From: DAOTVD01 sp034437075 | Lineage (GTDB): Bacteria > Chloroflexota > Anaerolineae > Aggregatilineales > J027 | Direction of reading: 5' to 3' | DNA length: 22,545 bases | NCBI GenBank assembly: GCA_034437075.1 | Contig: DAOTVD010000226.1 | Span: 1-22,545, forward strand | Part shown: in pieces, positions 1-7,242 of the stretch | How positions within the stretch are numbered: position 1 is the first letter of the stretch | Layout: each line of letters starts with the position of its first letter | Made by a program: the position numbers and the translations under genes | Notes under the pieces: generated by a model | The model's database searches: none | Told to the model about the DNA's origin: nothing | Seen by the model: the letters and a program-made list of their open reading frames with translations, nothing else

Positions 1-234
1 TTCGCCATGGGGCAACGCCAGAAACAACACATCGCAGGGTTCTAAGGCATCTTGGGTGATGAAGCGCAACTGCGAGCGCCCGCGCAAATGCGGGTGCACC
101 TGATGCACGTATTTGCCCGCGCTGCGCCCGGCGGTCACCTGCGTAACATTCACGTTCGGATGATCCAAGAGCAAGCGCAGGAGTTCGCCGCCGACATAGC
201 CCGACGCGCCGACAATGCTAACCGATAAACTCAT
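1..234 (-). CDS. argC: LysY/ArgC-type N-acetyl-gamma-glutamyl(aminoadipyl)-phosphate reductase, N-terminal part
   Basis: Partial gene running off the left edge; the first 78 residues are visible. The reading starts MSLSVSIVGASGYVGGELL, a Rossmann NAD(P)-binding glycine motif (GASGYVGG), followed by HPHLRG, matching the HPNLRG stretch of ArgC/LysY. The enzyme reduces an acyl-phosphate on the carrier-bound substrate to the semialdehyde. Its ATG overlaps the lysX stop as ATGA, so it is translationally coupled to lysX. The lysW-lysX context favours the LysY role (LysW-gamma-aminoadipyl phosphate reductase), but the fragment alone cannot separate lysine from arginine synthesis. The catalytic Cys lies outside the window. 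Confidence 0.9.
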   Translation of the reverse strand, partial: MSLSVSIVGASGYVGGELLRLLLDHPNVNVTQVTAGRSAGKYVHQVHPHLRGRSQLRFITQDALEPCDVLFLALPHGE

Positions 235-1115
235 GCGCGGGCCTCCTGCGCAGCTTGCGCGACCCCCAATACGTATTCCGCCATGTAACGCGGGATGTCT
301 ACGCCGGTGGTGTCGATACTGTTGCGAAATTCCATCGTATGGTTGACCTCGTTGACGAGCAAGCCGCGCGCGGGGTCTTCCAATAGATCAATGGCCAGGA
401 TGCCGCCCTGACCGCCACTAACCGCGCTCGCTGCCGCGTGACAAATGTCACTGATCTCCGGCGTGAGGTCGCAGCGGGACGCCGCGCCCCCGCGCGCCGT
501 ATTGGTGACCCAGTGCTCCGAGGCGCGATAAATCGCCGCGATGGGCTCTAACCCCGCCACAAAAACGCGAATATCCCGCCCCGGCTTGGCGATGAACTCC
601 TGAATATAGTGGGTGTTGTGCGCCACACCGCCCAATACTTCGCGATGTTCCAGCACAGCTTCGGCGGCGTCCCGGTCTGGGATGCGGGCTAACAAGCGGC
701 CCCATGACCCAACCAGGGGTTTGACCACCACCGGATACCCAAGCCGTTCGATGGCCTCCAAAGCGGCTTCGCGGCTCAGCGCGATTTCGGTGCGCGGTTG
801 GGGCACCCCGGCGGTCTGTAAGGCCAGCGTGGTGCGCAGTTTATCCGCACAGATGCTGGCCGTGGCATAGCTATTTACTGTCGGGATGCCCGCCGCTTCG
901 AACAATTGCAGCGCGATTAACCCGTGGCTGGTGCTGATGCTGCGTTCGAGCAACACATCCACGCCGGGGGAAAACCCCCCCACGCGGGCGCTGAGTTCGC
1001 GCTCGTCAAAGCGCACCGTCTCTACGCCTAGCGCTTCGAAGGCCGCAAAGAGGGCTTTTTCCTCCAACCGGATGCGGCTGGCCAGGATGCCGACACGCAA
1101 AGCAGGGTTACTCAC
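231..1115 (-). CDS. lysX: LysX-type ATP-grasp ligase (alpha-aminoadipate--LysW ligase)
   Basis: A 294-residue protein of the RimK-like ATP-grasp superfamily. Family knowledge: LysX uses ATP to attach the amino group of alpha-aminoadipate (or glutamate in ArgX) to the C-terminal Glu of LysW, protecting it for lysine synthesis. Visible motifs are the VVVKPLVGSWGR nucleotide-binding stretch (about 129-140), DIRVFVAG (181-188), NTARGG (205-210) and the C-terminal metal-binding LVNEVNHTMEFRNS (253-266) typical of LysX. The length is normal. It overlaps lysW by 8 bp and lysY by 4 bp, giving the usual lysW-X-Y order. Assignment to LysX rather than ArgX rests on context and is inferred. Confidence 0.93.
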   Translation of the reverse strand: MSNPALRVGILASRIRLEEKALFAAFEALGVETVRFDERELSARVGGFSPGVDVLLERSISTSHGLIALQLFEAAGIPTVNSYATASICADKLRTTLALQTAGVPQPRTEIALSREAALEAIERLGYPVVVKPLVGSWGRLLARIPDRDAAEAVLEHREVLGGVAHNTHYIQEFIAKPGRDIRVFVAGLEPIAAIYRASEHWVTNTARGGAASRCDLTPEISDICHAAASAVSGGQGGILAIDLLEDPARGLLVNEVNHTMEFRNSIDTTGVDIPRYMAEYVLGVAQAAQEARA

Positions 1116-1281
1116 CCCAATCTTCCATTTCCATGGGCGCGGGTTCCACGGTCGGCGGGTCTAGGCTCACAACTTCGAGTTCGGTGCCGCAATCTGGGCA
1201 GGTGATGATCTCGCCCTGCATGGTGTCTTCGGGTAGTTCAATCTGCGCCCCGCATTCGGGACATTCGACTTGGTAGCTCAT
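1108..1281 (-). CDS. lysW: LysW amino-group carrier protein
   Basis: A 57-residue acidic zinc-ribbon protein. Cysteines 7, 10, 28 and 31 form two CPxC knuckles (CPEC and CPDC), and the chain ends in EDWGE, the hallmark C-terminus whose last Glu accepts the amino acid. Family knowledge: LysW carries alpha-aminoadipate-derived intermediates through LysX, LysZ, LysY, LysJ and LysK. The start at 1281 was chosen because it gives MSYQVECPEC, the normal LysW N-terminus, with a GAAAGGA-like ribosome site upstream; the frame stays open further upstream but adds 26 non-homologous-looking residues. It is the first gene of the visible lysW-lysX-lysY operon. Confidence 0.95.
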   Translation of the reverse strand: MSYQVECPECGAQIELPEDTMQGEIITCPDCGTELEVVSLDPPTVEPAPMEMEDWGE

Positions 1282-1333
1282 GGTTATTATGTTCCTTTCA
1301 TTCGTTCGTACAAGGTTGCGCGGTATGTAATGT

Positions 1334-1357
1334 AAAAAACCACCCGCTGAGAGTGGC
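1334..1357 (-). terminator. Weak hairpin plus T-run upstream of lysW (possible attenuator)
   Basis: Read on the minus strand, CCACT (1356-1352) can pair with GGTGG (1344-1340) around a 7-base loop, immediately followed by six T (1339-1334). This has the form of an intrinsic terminator, but the stem is only about five pairs with one G-U. It sits about 55 bases before lysW, so it could act as an attenuator or be chance. No lysine riboswitch structure was recognised. Confidence 0.2.
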
Positions 1358-1590
1358 ATGGTCGGCTATCCAAATGCATCGGACAGCATGTAGCCCTCTA
1401 ATGCCGCTCGGTGGGTATGCGGTTATGCTTGATTATGGAGGGGCTTATGATATGCTGCACGGCAGGTTAATCCTTCTTCCCATGCATAGCTTATCGGCTC
1501 GCCTAAGGTGTGTCAACGGGCACGTTTTGGCTAAATAAACAAATAGCGCGCCGGGTCTTCGCCAAGGGTGCTTTTTAGCGCAGGATGGTG

Positions 1591-1606
1591 TATGCTCGTA
1601 AGCATA
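1591..1606. repeat. Perfect inverted repeat TATGCT-CGTA-AGCATA
   Basis: Six-base arms around a 4-base loop, 44 bases before the methyltransferase start at 1650. It could be a regulator-binding site or a small RNA hairpin. The TATGCT arm also occurs at 1424-1429 and 1451-1456 in the same intergenic region. The function is inferred only. Confidence 0.3.
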
Positions 1607-1649
1607 GTGCGGTTACGCTACAAGCAAACAGGTTGAGCAACGGAATAAT

Positions 1650-2555
1650 ATGAATAATTCGTTTATGCCCCCCCAGGATTACCGAAAGATGCTCATGCAT
1701 AATGCGTATGCTGACGAACGCGCTATGCTACTGCGCAAAGAAATCCACGAACGCTATAGCATGCCATCCATCCACATGCCCACATGGGTGTTAGACCGCC
1801 ATCAATGGCGCGGGGATGAACGTGTGCTGGACCTTGGTTGCGGGCCGGGGGCATATTACGAAGATATTGTCGCGCGTATCCCGCGTGAAAATTATTGGGC
1901 GGGTGATCTTTCGATAGGGATGTTGTACGCCTTTGACCGCGAATACGGCACCCACCAGCCCAAGCTCATGCAGTTCGATGCTGCCCATTTACCATTTGCG
2001 GACGAAGCGTTTGATGTGGTGGTGGCGAGCCATGTGTTGCATCATGTCATCGAGCTAGAATCCGCTATCGAGGAAATGCAGCGGGTGCTCAAACGCCCCA
2101 CTGGCGTGCTGATCGCCTCGGCCAGCAGCGAATATACCATGCCAGAATTCAACACCCTGATGCAGCGCGCCGTGCGCCTGTTGCGCAACACCCCTCAACA
2201 GGAAATGCACGACCCATTCTGGGGCAGCGATTTCTCGCTGGAACGCGGCGCGGCGCATCTGGCGCGGCGCTTTCGCTCCGTGGCGCGCTACGATTATCCA
2301 AATGTTTTTATCTTCAAAGAAACACGGCCCATCATCGAGTATATCGAAAGCAGCCGTCCGTTTTACGAGGTGCAACTCCCCGAGGGGGTTGATTGGGATG
2401 AGTTTATGACCATCATGGCCGACCAGGTGCGGCGTTTGGTCGAACATTTTGGAGAGTTAGCAGTCAACAAGCTCACCGGCGTGGTGATCGCGACGGATGA
2501 AGGTGGTTTTGCGCAGGAGTATCAACAGTATCTGTCGCGCTACCGTACACCTTAA
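1650..2555 (+). CDS. Class I SAM-dependent methyltransferase (type 11-like)
   Basis: A 301-residue protein with a Rossmann methyltransferase core. Motif I is VLDLGCGPG (59-67), followed by an acidic ribose-binding position in AGDLSIGM (84-91), then FDAAHLPF (109-116) and the ASHVLHHV motif (126-133), and a post-core VLIASAS strand. The pattern fits methyltransferases acting on small molecules, lipids or quinones; the substrate cannot be read from sequence. About 50 N-terminal residues precede the core, and a charged C-terminal region contains EYIESSRPFYEV. The start at 1650 has only a weak purine-rich ribosome site. The gene is convergent with pcm, and the stop codons interlock in TTAA (2552-2555). 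Confidence 0.85.
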   Translation: MNNSFMPPQDYRKMLMHNAYADERAMLLRKEIHERYSMPSIHMPTWVLDRHQWRGDERVLDLGCGPGAYYEDIVARIPRENYWAGDLSIGMLYAFDREYGTHQPKLMQFDAAHLPFADEAFDVVVASHVLHHVIELESAIEEMQRVLKRPTGVLIASASSEYTMPEFNTLMQRAVRLLRNTPQQEMHDPFWGSDFSLERGAAHLARRFRSVARYDYPNVFIFKETRPIIEYIESSRPFYEVQLPEGVDWDEFMTIMADQVRRLVEHFGELAVNKLTGVVIATDEGGFAQEYQQYLSRYRTP

Positions 2556-3199
2556 ACGCTTGAAAAGCCATAACGTCCGATTAACGGCACAAAACGCACT
2601 GGCAGCAGGTTATCCACATGCCATTGATCATAGTCTCGCTTGACCAACTGCAGATATTGTTGCTTGTGGCTGCCCACGGGCAGAATCAAGCGGCCATTTT
2701 GGGGTCGCAGTTGTGCTTTAAGTGGCCCCGGAATGCTTGGCACACACGCGCTGACGATGATGGTATCAAACGGCCCCATGTCGGCTAAGCCCTGGCTGCC
2801 ATCCCCCACATGAATGTCTAGGTTCTTGTACCCCAACCGCGCCAGATTACTGGCCGCATCTTCCGCCAGGGCGTGTTTGCGTTCCAAGGTATAGACATAG
2901 GCGCCGAGTTCGCATAATAGCGCGGTTTGGTACCCCGAGCCTGTGCCGATTTCCAAAATCATCTCGTGCCCGCTCATTTGCAAGGCTTGCAGCATCAGCG
3001 CCACAATGTAGGGTTGCGAGATGGTCTGTTCGTGCCCAATAGCCAGCGCGCGATCCTTGTAGGCCAGATGGCGCACATCACGCGGGACGAACTCGTGGCG
3101 AGGTACGCGCTCCATAGCCTGCAATACCCGGAAGTCCGAAATATCCCGCTTGCGTAGTTGTTCTTCTACCATTTCCGTACGCAGTTTATCGTAATCCAT
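2552..3199 (-). CDS. pcm: Protein-L-isoaspartate O-methyltransferase
   Basis: A 215-residue protein of the PIMT family, which methylates L-isoaspartyl residues in aged proteins so that they can return to aspartate (cytoplasmic protein repair). Visible features are VPRHEFVP (32-39), TISQPYIVALML with the conserved active-site Ser61 (59-70), the SAM-binding ILEIGTGSGYQTA (81-93), GDG in the middle and RLILPVG near the C-terminus. The length is standard. The start is supported by AGGAG seven bases upstream and a perfect TATAAT -10 further up. It looks monocistronic, divergent from the ABC exporter operon. Confidence 0.95.
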   Translation of the reverse strand: MDYDKLRTEMVEEQLRKRDISDFRVLQAMERVPRHEFVPRDVRHLAYKDRALAIGHEQTISQPYIVALMLQALQMSGHEMILEIGTGSGYQTALLCELGAYVYTLERKHALAEDAASNLARLGYKNLDIHVGDGSQGLADMGPFDTIIVSACVPSIPGPLKAQLRPQNGRLILPVGSHKQQYLQLVKRDYDQWHVDNLLPVRFVPLIGRYGFSSV

Positions 3200-3261
3200 A
3201 CCCGTTCTCCTGCGTCATTACACGTCTCTCATCTATTCTATCAGGCGAAACGCGACTTGGC

Positions 3262-3267
3262 ATTATA
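3262..3267 (-). promoter_or_regulatory. Candidate -10 element of pcm promoter
   Basis: A perfect TATAAT on the minus strand, about 60 bases upstream of the pcm start. No good -35 hexamer is visible at 15-18 bases, so the promoter assignment is only moderate. Confidence 0.45.
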
Positions 3268-3325
3268 TCTATGGGTAGGGGGCAAAATTTGGTCGTAGGC
3301 GCCAGATGCACTTGCCAGGATACGC

Positions 3326-3331
3326 TATACT
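3326..3331 (+). promoter_or_regulatory. Candidate -10 element of ABC-exporter operon
   Basis: TATACT on the plus strand would place transcription start near 3338, giving a leader of about 37 bases that includes the GGAGG at 3363 and the CTG at 3375. The -35 region is poor. Confidence 0.35.
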
Positions 3332-3362
3332 TGCTAGGTGAATCGAGTCAACAACCGACCCC

Positions 3363-3367
3363 GGAGG
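3363..3367 (+). promoter_or_regulatory. Shine-Dalgarno GGAGG that decides a CTG start
   Basis: A full GGAGG sits seven bases before CTG at 3375, the only NTG codon in the exporter frame between an upstream stop (3339-3341) and TTG at 3444. It supports CTG as the initiation codon. Confidence 0.6.
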
Positions 3368-3374
3368 CGTTCCA

Positions 3375-5171
3375 CTGCGCGAATTTTGGTATCTCTACAA
3401 ACAGGTTGGCCACTACTGGCCGCTCGCCCTCCTCACCGTCATCTTGATGATTTTGGCGGCCTTTGCAGAAGGCTTTTCGGTGTTGCTTATTCTGCCTATT
3501 TTGGAAGGGCTAGGCCAAGAAACCGCGCCCGTAACCGATGGCAATGTCGTGCTCGAAGCCATCTTTGGCGTGTTTGAGGCTGTTCCCGACGATCAGCTTT
3601 TGCAAGCTGTCGCGTTGGTCTTCTTGATCACGACCCTCTTGCGCGTGGTGATCCATATGGCGGCGGTGACCGTGCGTTCGTTCTTGCAATCGCGCTTGGA
3701 TCGCGAACTGCGCGAACAAGTGTATTCGAAAATCCTTGACCTGGACTACGCGACCATTAATCGTCAACGCGACTCCGATTGGCAAATGATTCTGAATAGC
3801 GAAACGGGCCAGGCCGCCGCCGCCGTTTTTGTGCTGGTCGGGATACTATCGAGCTTTTTTAACATCGTTGTGTATGTCGGCGCGCTGTTTGCGGTGTCTT
3901 GGCGGATGACCTTGCTGGCGATTGTGTTGCTGGGGGTTGTGCTATTTTTGATGACGACGCTCGTTCGCCTGGCAGACCGCATTGGCCAGATGCGCTATAA
4001 CAACGCGCTGGTGGTGCAATATGGCACGCTAGAAACGCTCAATGCCAAGCGCATCATCCGCATGATGCAGCAACAAGATTACGAACGACGGCGCTATTTT
4101 GACGGCCTCAAAGACTTACAACGTGCCGTATTCTACAACGGAATCATCAGCGAGGCGTCGCGCCAATTCTTAGAAATTATGGTCATCGCCTTGCTAGCGC
4201 TGATGCTGTGGGCCGCAAGTGCACTATTGAATGTCGATCAAGTCGCCATTATCCCGATTGTCAGCGCATTCGTGCTCATTTTATACCGTATGTTGCCCCA
4301 TGTGTTGACGCTCAACTCGCAACGCACCTTGATTAGCAGCCGCTTGGCCGCCGTGCGCGGCGTGGTGCAGATTCTAGAAAAACATGCCACAGACCAGATA
4401 CCGGATGGCAACACGCCGTTTGCTGGGCTGCAACACGCCATCTGCTATGACAATGTGTTTTTTCGGTACGACCAACGCGAAGCGTTTGCTTTGGATGGCC
4501 TCACGCTAACGATTGAAAAAGGTGAAACCGTGGCGTTGGTGGGGTCTTCGGGGGCGGGTAAATCGACCATGGTGGATTTGCTCGTGCGGCTCTACGACCC
4601 GAGTGATGGGCGTATTCTGGTGGATGGGGTCGATTTACGCGATTTGCGCCTGGTCGATTGGCGTCATCATATCGGCGTAGTTAGCCAAGATACGTTCGTC
4701 TTTAACAACACCATCGCTTACAACATTGGTTACGGAACACCGGGCGCAACCCAAGAGATGATCGAAGCGGCGGCGCGCTCGGCCAATGCGCATGAATTCA
4801 TCACGGCCATGCCCCAGCAGTATGAAACGGTCGTGGGCGACCGGGGGATATTTCTATCCGGGGGACAACGGCAACGTATCGCCATCGCGCGGGCTATCCT
4901 GCGCAATCCATCTATCCTGATTTTGGATGAAGCGACGAGCGCCCTAGACACAGAAAACGAACGCTTGATCCAAGCAGCGCTAGAACGCCTCAGCCAGAAT
5001 CGGACATCCTTGGTGATCGCGCATCGTTTATCAACCATATTAAATGCCGACAAAATTGTGGTTATGGAAAACGGGCGGATTATCCAACAGGGCACCCATA
5101 CCGAGTTGATGCAACACGGCGGACGCTACGCGCATCTATACAACAGTCAATTTGAGGCCGTTTCGTCATGA
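3375..5171 (+). CDS. ABC exporter, fused membrane and ATPase domains (MsbA/PglK-like)
   Basis: A 598-residue half-transporter if translation starts at CTG 3375. The new N-terminus, LREFWYLYKQVGHYWPLALL, leads into TM1 as in other exporters, whereas TTG 3444 or ATG 3447 would begin inside TM1. The membrane domain spans about residues 15-315. The ATPase domain shows Walker A GSSGAGKST (390-398), signature LSGGQRQR (494-501), Walker B ILILDEATSALD (514-525) and H-loop IAHRLST (His550). The stop overlaps the next gene as ATGA. With three glycosyltransferase-like genes coupled downstream, a role in moving a lipid-linked glycan or polysaccharide across the membrane is likely (inference); a lipid or drug exporter is the alternative. 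Confidence 0.9.
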   Translation: MREFWYLYKQVGHYWPLALLTVILMILAAFAEGFSVLLILPILEGLGQETAPVTDGNVVLEAIFGVFEAVPDDQLLQAVALVFLITTLLRVVIHMAAVTVRSFLQSRLDRELREQVYSKILDLDYATINRQRDSDWQMILNSETGQAAAAVFVLVGILSSFFNIVVYVGALFAVSWRMTLLAIVLLGVVLFLMTTLVRLADRIGQMRYNNALVVQYGTLETLNAKRIIRMMQQQDYERRRYFDGLKDLQRAVFYNGIISEASRQFLEIMVIALLALMLWAASALLNVDQVAIIPIVSAFVLILYRMLPHVLTLNSQRTLISSRLAAVRGVVQILEKHATDQIPDGNTPFAGLQHAICYDNVFFRYDQREAFALDGLTLTIEKGETVALVGSSGAGKSTMVDLLVRLYDPSDGRILVDGVDLRDLRLVDWRHHIGVVSQDTFVFNNTIAYNIGYGTPGATQEMIEAAARSANAHEFITAMPQQYETVVGDRGIFLSGGQRQRIAIARAILRNPSILILDEATSALDTENERLIQAALERLSQNRTSLVIAHRLSTILNADKIVVMENGRIIQQGTHTELMQHGGRYAHLYNSQFEAVSS

Positions 5172-6184
5172 AGCTCTGTTTTCCAGAGCCAACCCATGGT
5201 GCTCAGGGGGGCAGTGCTACGTTTCGGCAGAATTGGCTTGCTTGGCTGGATGCGCAAGGTATCCCCCATACAACGAATCTGGCGGATGCTTACGATGTCT
5301 TGTTCGTGAATGCCTGGCAAACGCCCTATATCGCCATCCATCGCCAAAAGCGCGCGCGGCCTGATTTGCGCGTGGTGCAGCGCGTGGACGGCGCTGGGCG
5401 CGACTATGGGCGCACCGACATGGCCGATGCCCTGCAACAGGCGGTTAACACCCTGGCGGATGTAACGATTTTCCAAAGTCATTATTCGCGACGCAGCACC
5501 CGCGATATGTATCACATCATCGCCCAAGATGGCCCGGTCATTCATAATCCGGTGGATACCACGCGCTTTACGCCCCACGGCGCGCCGCATCCACAGCTTG
5601 GCCCCCCCCCCGAGACGCCACGTTTGCTGACGGCCATCTGGAGTGACAACCCGCGCAAAGGCGCGCCGCGTTTGCTGGAATTAGCGCGGGCAAACCCAGC
5701 GCTAGAATTTATCCACATTGGGCACCCTTTACCCGAGCCTCCGCCCAATCTGACGCATTTCGCGCATTTGGATCACGCTGAGTTGGCGGCGGCCATGCGG
5801 AGCGCGCACATTTTTCTGAATTTGTCCGAAAATGATCCTTGTCCGAATGTCGTGCTCGAAGCCCTAGCCAGCGGCCTTCCCGTCATTTACGCCCCCAGCG
5901 GCGGCACGCCCGAACTTGTGGGGAGCGCGGCGGGCCTGGCGCTGGGGGATGAGGATCATTTAGCGGACTCAGTTGCACAATTGATGGCCGATTGGGCGGC
6001 CTACCACACTGCCGCGCGTTGCCGGGCCGAAGCTGAATTCAGCTTTGAACGCATCTTCAGCCAATATCATCAGGCCATCCGCGCGGGGGTGCGCCGTCCG
6101 TTGCCGACTTGGTGGCGGCATTGGTTTTCGCGTGGGCAACGCGCGCGGGTGTGGCTGTGGGATAAATGGCAGCACATTTCATGA
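5168..6184 (+). CDS. GT4-like glycosyltransferase, paralogue A
   Basis: A 338-residue GT-B fold protein. The C-terminal nucleotide-sugar region carries the family-4 pattern ENDPCPNVVLEALASGLPVI (221-240) and SGGTPELV. Upstream are RVDG..RDYGRTD (72-84) and DGPVIHNPVD (121-130), both nearly repeated in the next gene. It lacks a signal peptide and probably works at the inner face of the membrane, adding sugars to a surface glycan; donor and acceptor are unknown. ATGA overlaps join it to the exporter upstream and to paralogue B downstream. A run of ten C (5602-5611) encodes Pro-Pro-Pro in the interdomain linker and could be a slippage site. Confidence 0.85.
   Translation: MKLCFPEPTHGAQGGSATFRQNWLAWLDAQGIPHTTNLADAYDVLFVNAWQTPYIAIHRQKRARPDLRVVQRVDGAGRDYGRTDMADALQQAVNTLADVTIFQSHYSRRSTRDMYHIIAQDGPVIHNPVDTTRFTPHGAPHPQLGPPPETPRLLTAIWSDNPRKGAPRLLELARANPALEFIHIGHPLPEPPPNLTHFAHLDHAELAAAMRSAHIFLNLSENDPCPNVVLEALASGLPVIYAPSGGTPELVGSAAGLALGDEDHLADSVAQLMADWAAYHTAARCRAEAEFSFERIFSQYHQAIRAGVRRPLPTWWRHWFSRGQRARVWLWDKWQHIS
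5602..5611 (+). repeat. Homopolymeric C10 tract inside a glycosyltransferase gene
   Basis: Ten consecutive C in the linker between the two GT-B domains (residues about 145-148, Gly-Pro-Pro-Pro). Loss or gain of one base would remove the C-terminal donor-binding half. Tracts like this cause phase variation of surface-glycan genes in other bacteria; here that is a hypothesis. Confidence 0.7.
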
Positions 6185-7242
6185 CACCTCAACCTACCCT
6201 CTGTTTGCCGCTGCGTTGGTTGCGCCAGGGCGGCAGCGCACATTTCATGCATCAATTTCAAGCCTATTTGCAAGCGCGCGACTGGCCCCACATCACGGAC
6301 TTCGAGGCGGCACCGTGCGACATTATCCTCACCAATGCTTGGAGTATGCCCTATCCTGTGCTGTGGCACTATAAACAGCACAGGAAAGCCGTGCGCCTGG
6401 TGCATCGTGTCGATGGGGTGGCGCAGGAATACGGGCGCACGGATGGCACCGATATCCTGCAAGCCGATGTGAATCGCTTGGCCGATGCGACCATTTATCA
6501 AAGCGCCTATAGCCAGGCGGCCCAACGACGGCATCATCTGATTACCGCCGATGGCCCAGTTATCCATAACCCGGTCGATCTGGCGCGTTTTGCGCCCCGG
6601 CCCCAATACCATAAACCTGCTGCGCCGCCGCGCCTCATCAGCGTCAGTTGGAGCAGCAACCCGCATAAGGGCCTCTGGCGGATTCCTGAGTTGGCCCGTG
6701 CCCATCCTCATTTAGAATTTCAGGTCGTTGGCCCCTTGCCCAAAGATGGGGATTTGCCGCCGAATTTGACCCATATAGACCGCGTACCCCATACCGATTT
6801 GCCAGACCTACTGCGCCAAGCGGATATTTATTTGAGCCTGTTAGAAAACGACGCCTGCCCCAATGTGATTTTGGAAGCGCTGGCCAGTGGCCTCCCCATT
6901 ATATACCTACCAAGTGGTGGGGTGCCTGAACTCGTGCATGAGGCGGGGGTCGCTTTGTCCGAGAGTGCAGCTTTAGCGCAGGCTGTCAGCACCATCATGG
7001 CCGATTATCCCGGCTTCGCGCGCCGCGCACGCGCGACTGCCGAGGGGCATTATGCCCCGCAGGATGTGTTCGCGCGCTATTTGGCACATATGCTGACCGC
7101 CCAGCGCCAACCGCTTCCTCAAGCGGCGGATCATCGGCGAGCGATGTGGCATCACTACAGCTATGTGCTGGCCGAGCAAGGGCGTAAATGGCGGCGTATT
7201 CTGCGCGGTCAACAAACCTTAAGCGGAAAGTTGCGGCGCTAA
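6181..7242 (+). CDS. GT4-like glycosyltransferase, paralogue B
   Basis: A 353-residue GT-B protein clearly related to the preceding gene along its length. Shared blocks include a GGSA N-terminal motif, NAW, RVDGVAQEYGRTD, DGPVIHNPVD and ENDACPNVILEALASGLPII, so the pair arose by tandem duplication and then diverged. The start at 6181 was chosen over an in-frame ATG at 6166 because it forms the ATGA overlap with the upstream stop and aligns with paralogue A. The C-terminus is basic (RKWRRILRGQ, GKLRR) and may bind the membrane surface. It probably adds a different sugar, or acts at another step, in the same glycan as A. The substrate is not determinable. Confidence 0.85.
   Translation: MTPQPTLCLPLRWLRQGGSAHFMHQFQAYLQARDWPHITDFEAAPCDIILTNAWSMPYPVLWHYKQHRKAVRLVHRVDGVAQEYGRTDGTDILQADVNRLADATIYQSAYSQAAQRRHHLITADGPVIHNPVDLARFAPRPQYHKPAAPPRLISVSWSSNPHKGLWRIPELARAHPHLEFQVVGPLPKDGDLPPNLTHIDRVPHTDLPDLLRQADIYLSLLENDACPNVILEALASGLPIIYLPSGGVPELVHEAGVALSESAALAQAVSTIMADYPGFARRARATAEGHYAPQDVFARYLAHMLTAQRQPLPQAADHRRAMWHHYSYVLAEQGRKWRRILRGQQTLSGKLRR

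Larger units (their letters stand above)
1282..1649. other. Divergent intergenic region between lysW and a methyltransferase gene
   Basis: This 368-base region lies between divergent genes. No convincing gene is present: a 61-codon frame at 1353-1538 has no ribosome site and no recognisable protein character. It should hold promoters in both directions. A weak plus-strand candidate is TTGATT (1429-1434), 16 bases, TATGCT (1451-1456), but it lies about 190 bases before the next start codon. The hexamer TATGCT occurs at 1424, 1451 and 1591, and inverted at 1601, the last pair forming a hairpin or palindrome. A short minus-strand hairpin followed by six T is described separately. Confidence 0.5.

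Noticed and set aside
1353..1538. 61-codon open frame in the lysW/methyltransferase gap
   Set aside because: No ribosome site, irregular composition, no domain or membrane character; it covers the promoter region of the neighbouring genes.
3338..3577. 79-codon frame starting with GTG at the exporter 5' end
   Set aside because: Arg-rich shadow overlapping the exporter in another frame; the exporter frame has the real Shine-Dalgarno and protein character.
6070..6711. 213-codon open frame antisense to the paired glycosyltransferases
   Set aside because: Long antisense frames are common in GC-rich genes; it spans the junction of two real genes and shows no family motif.
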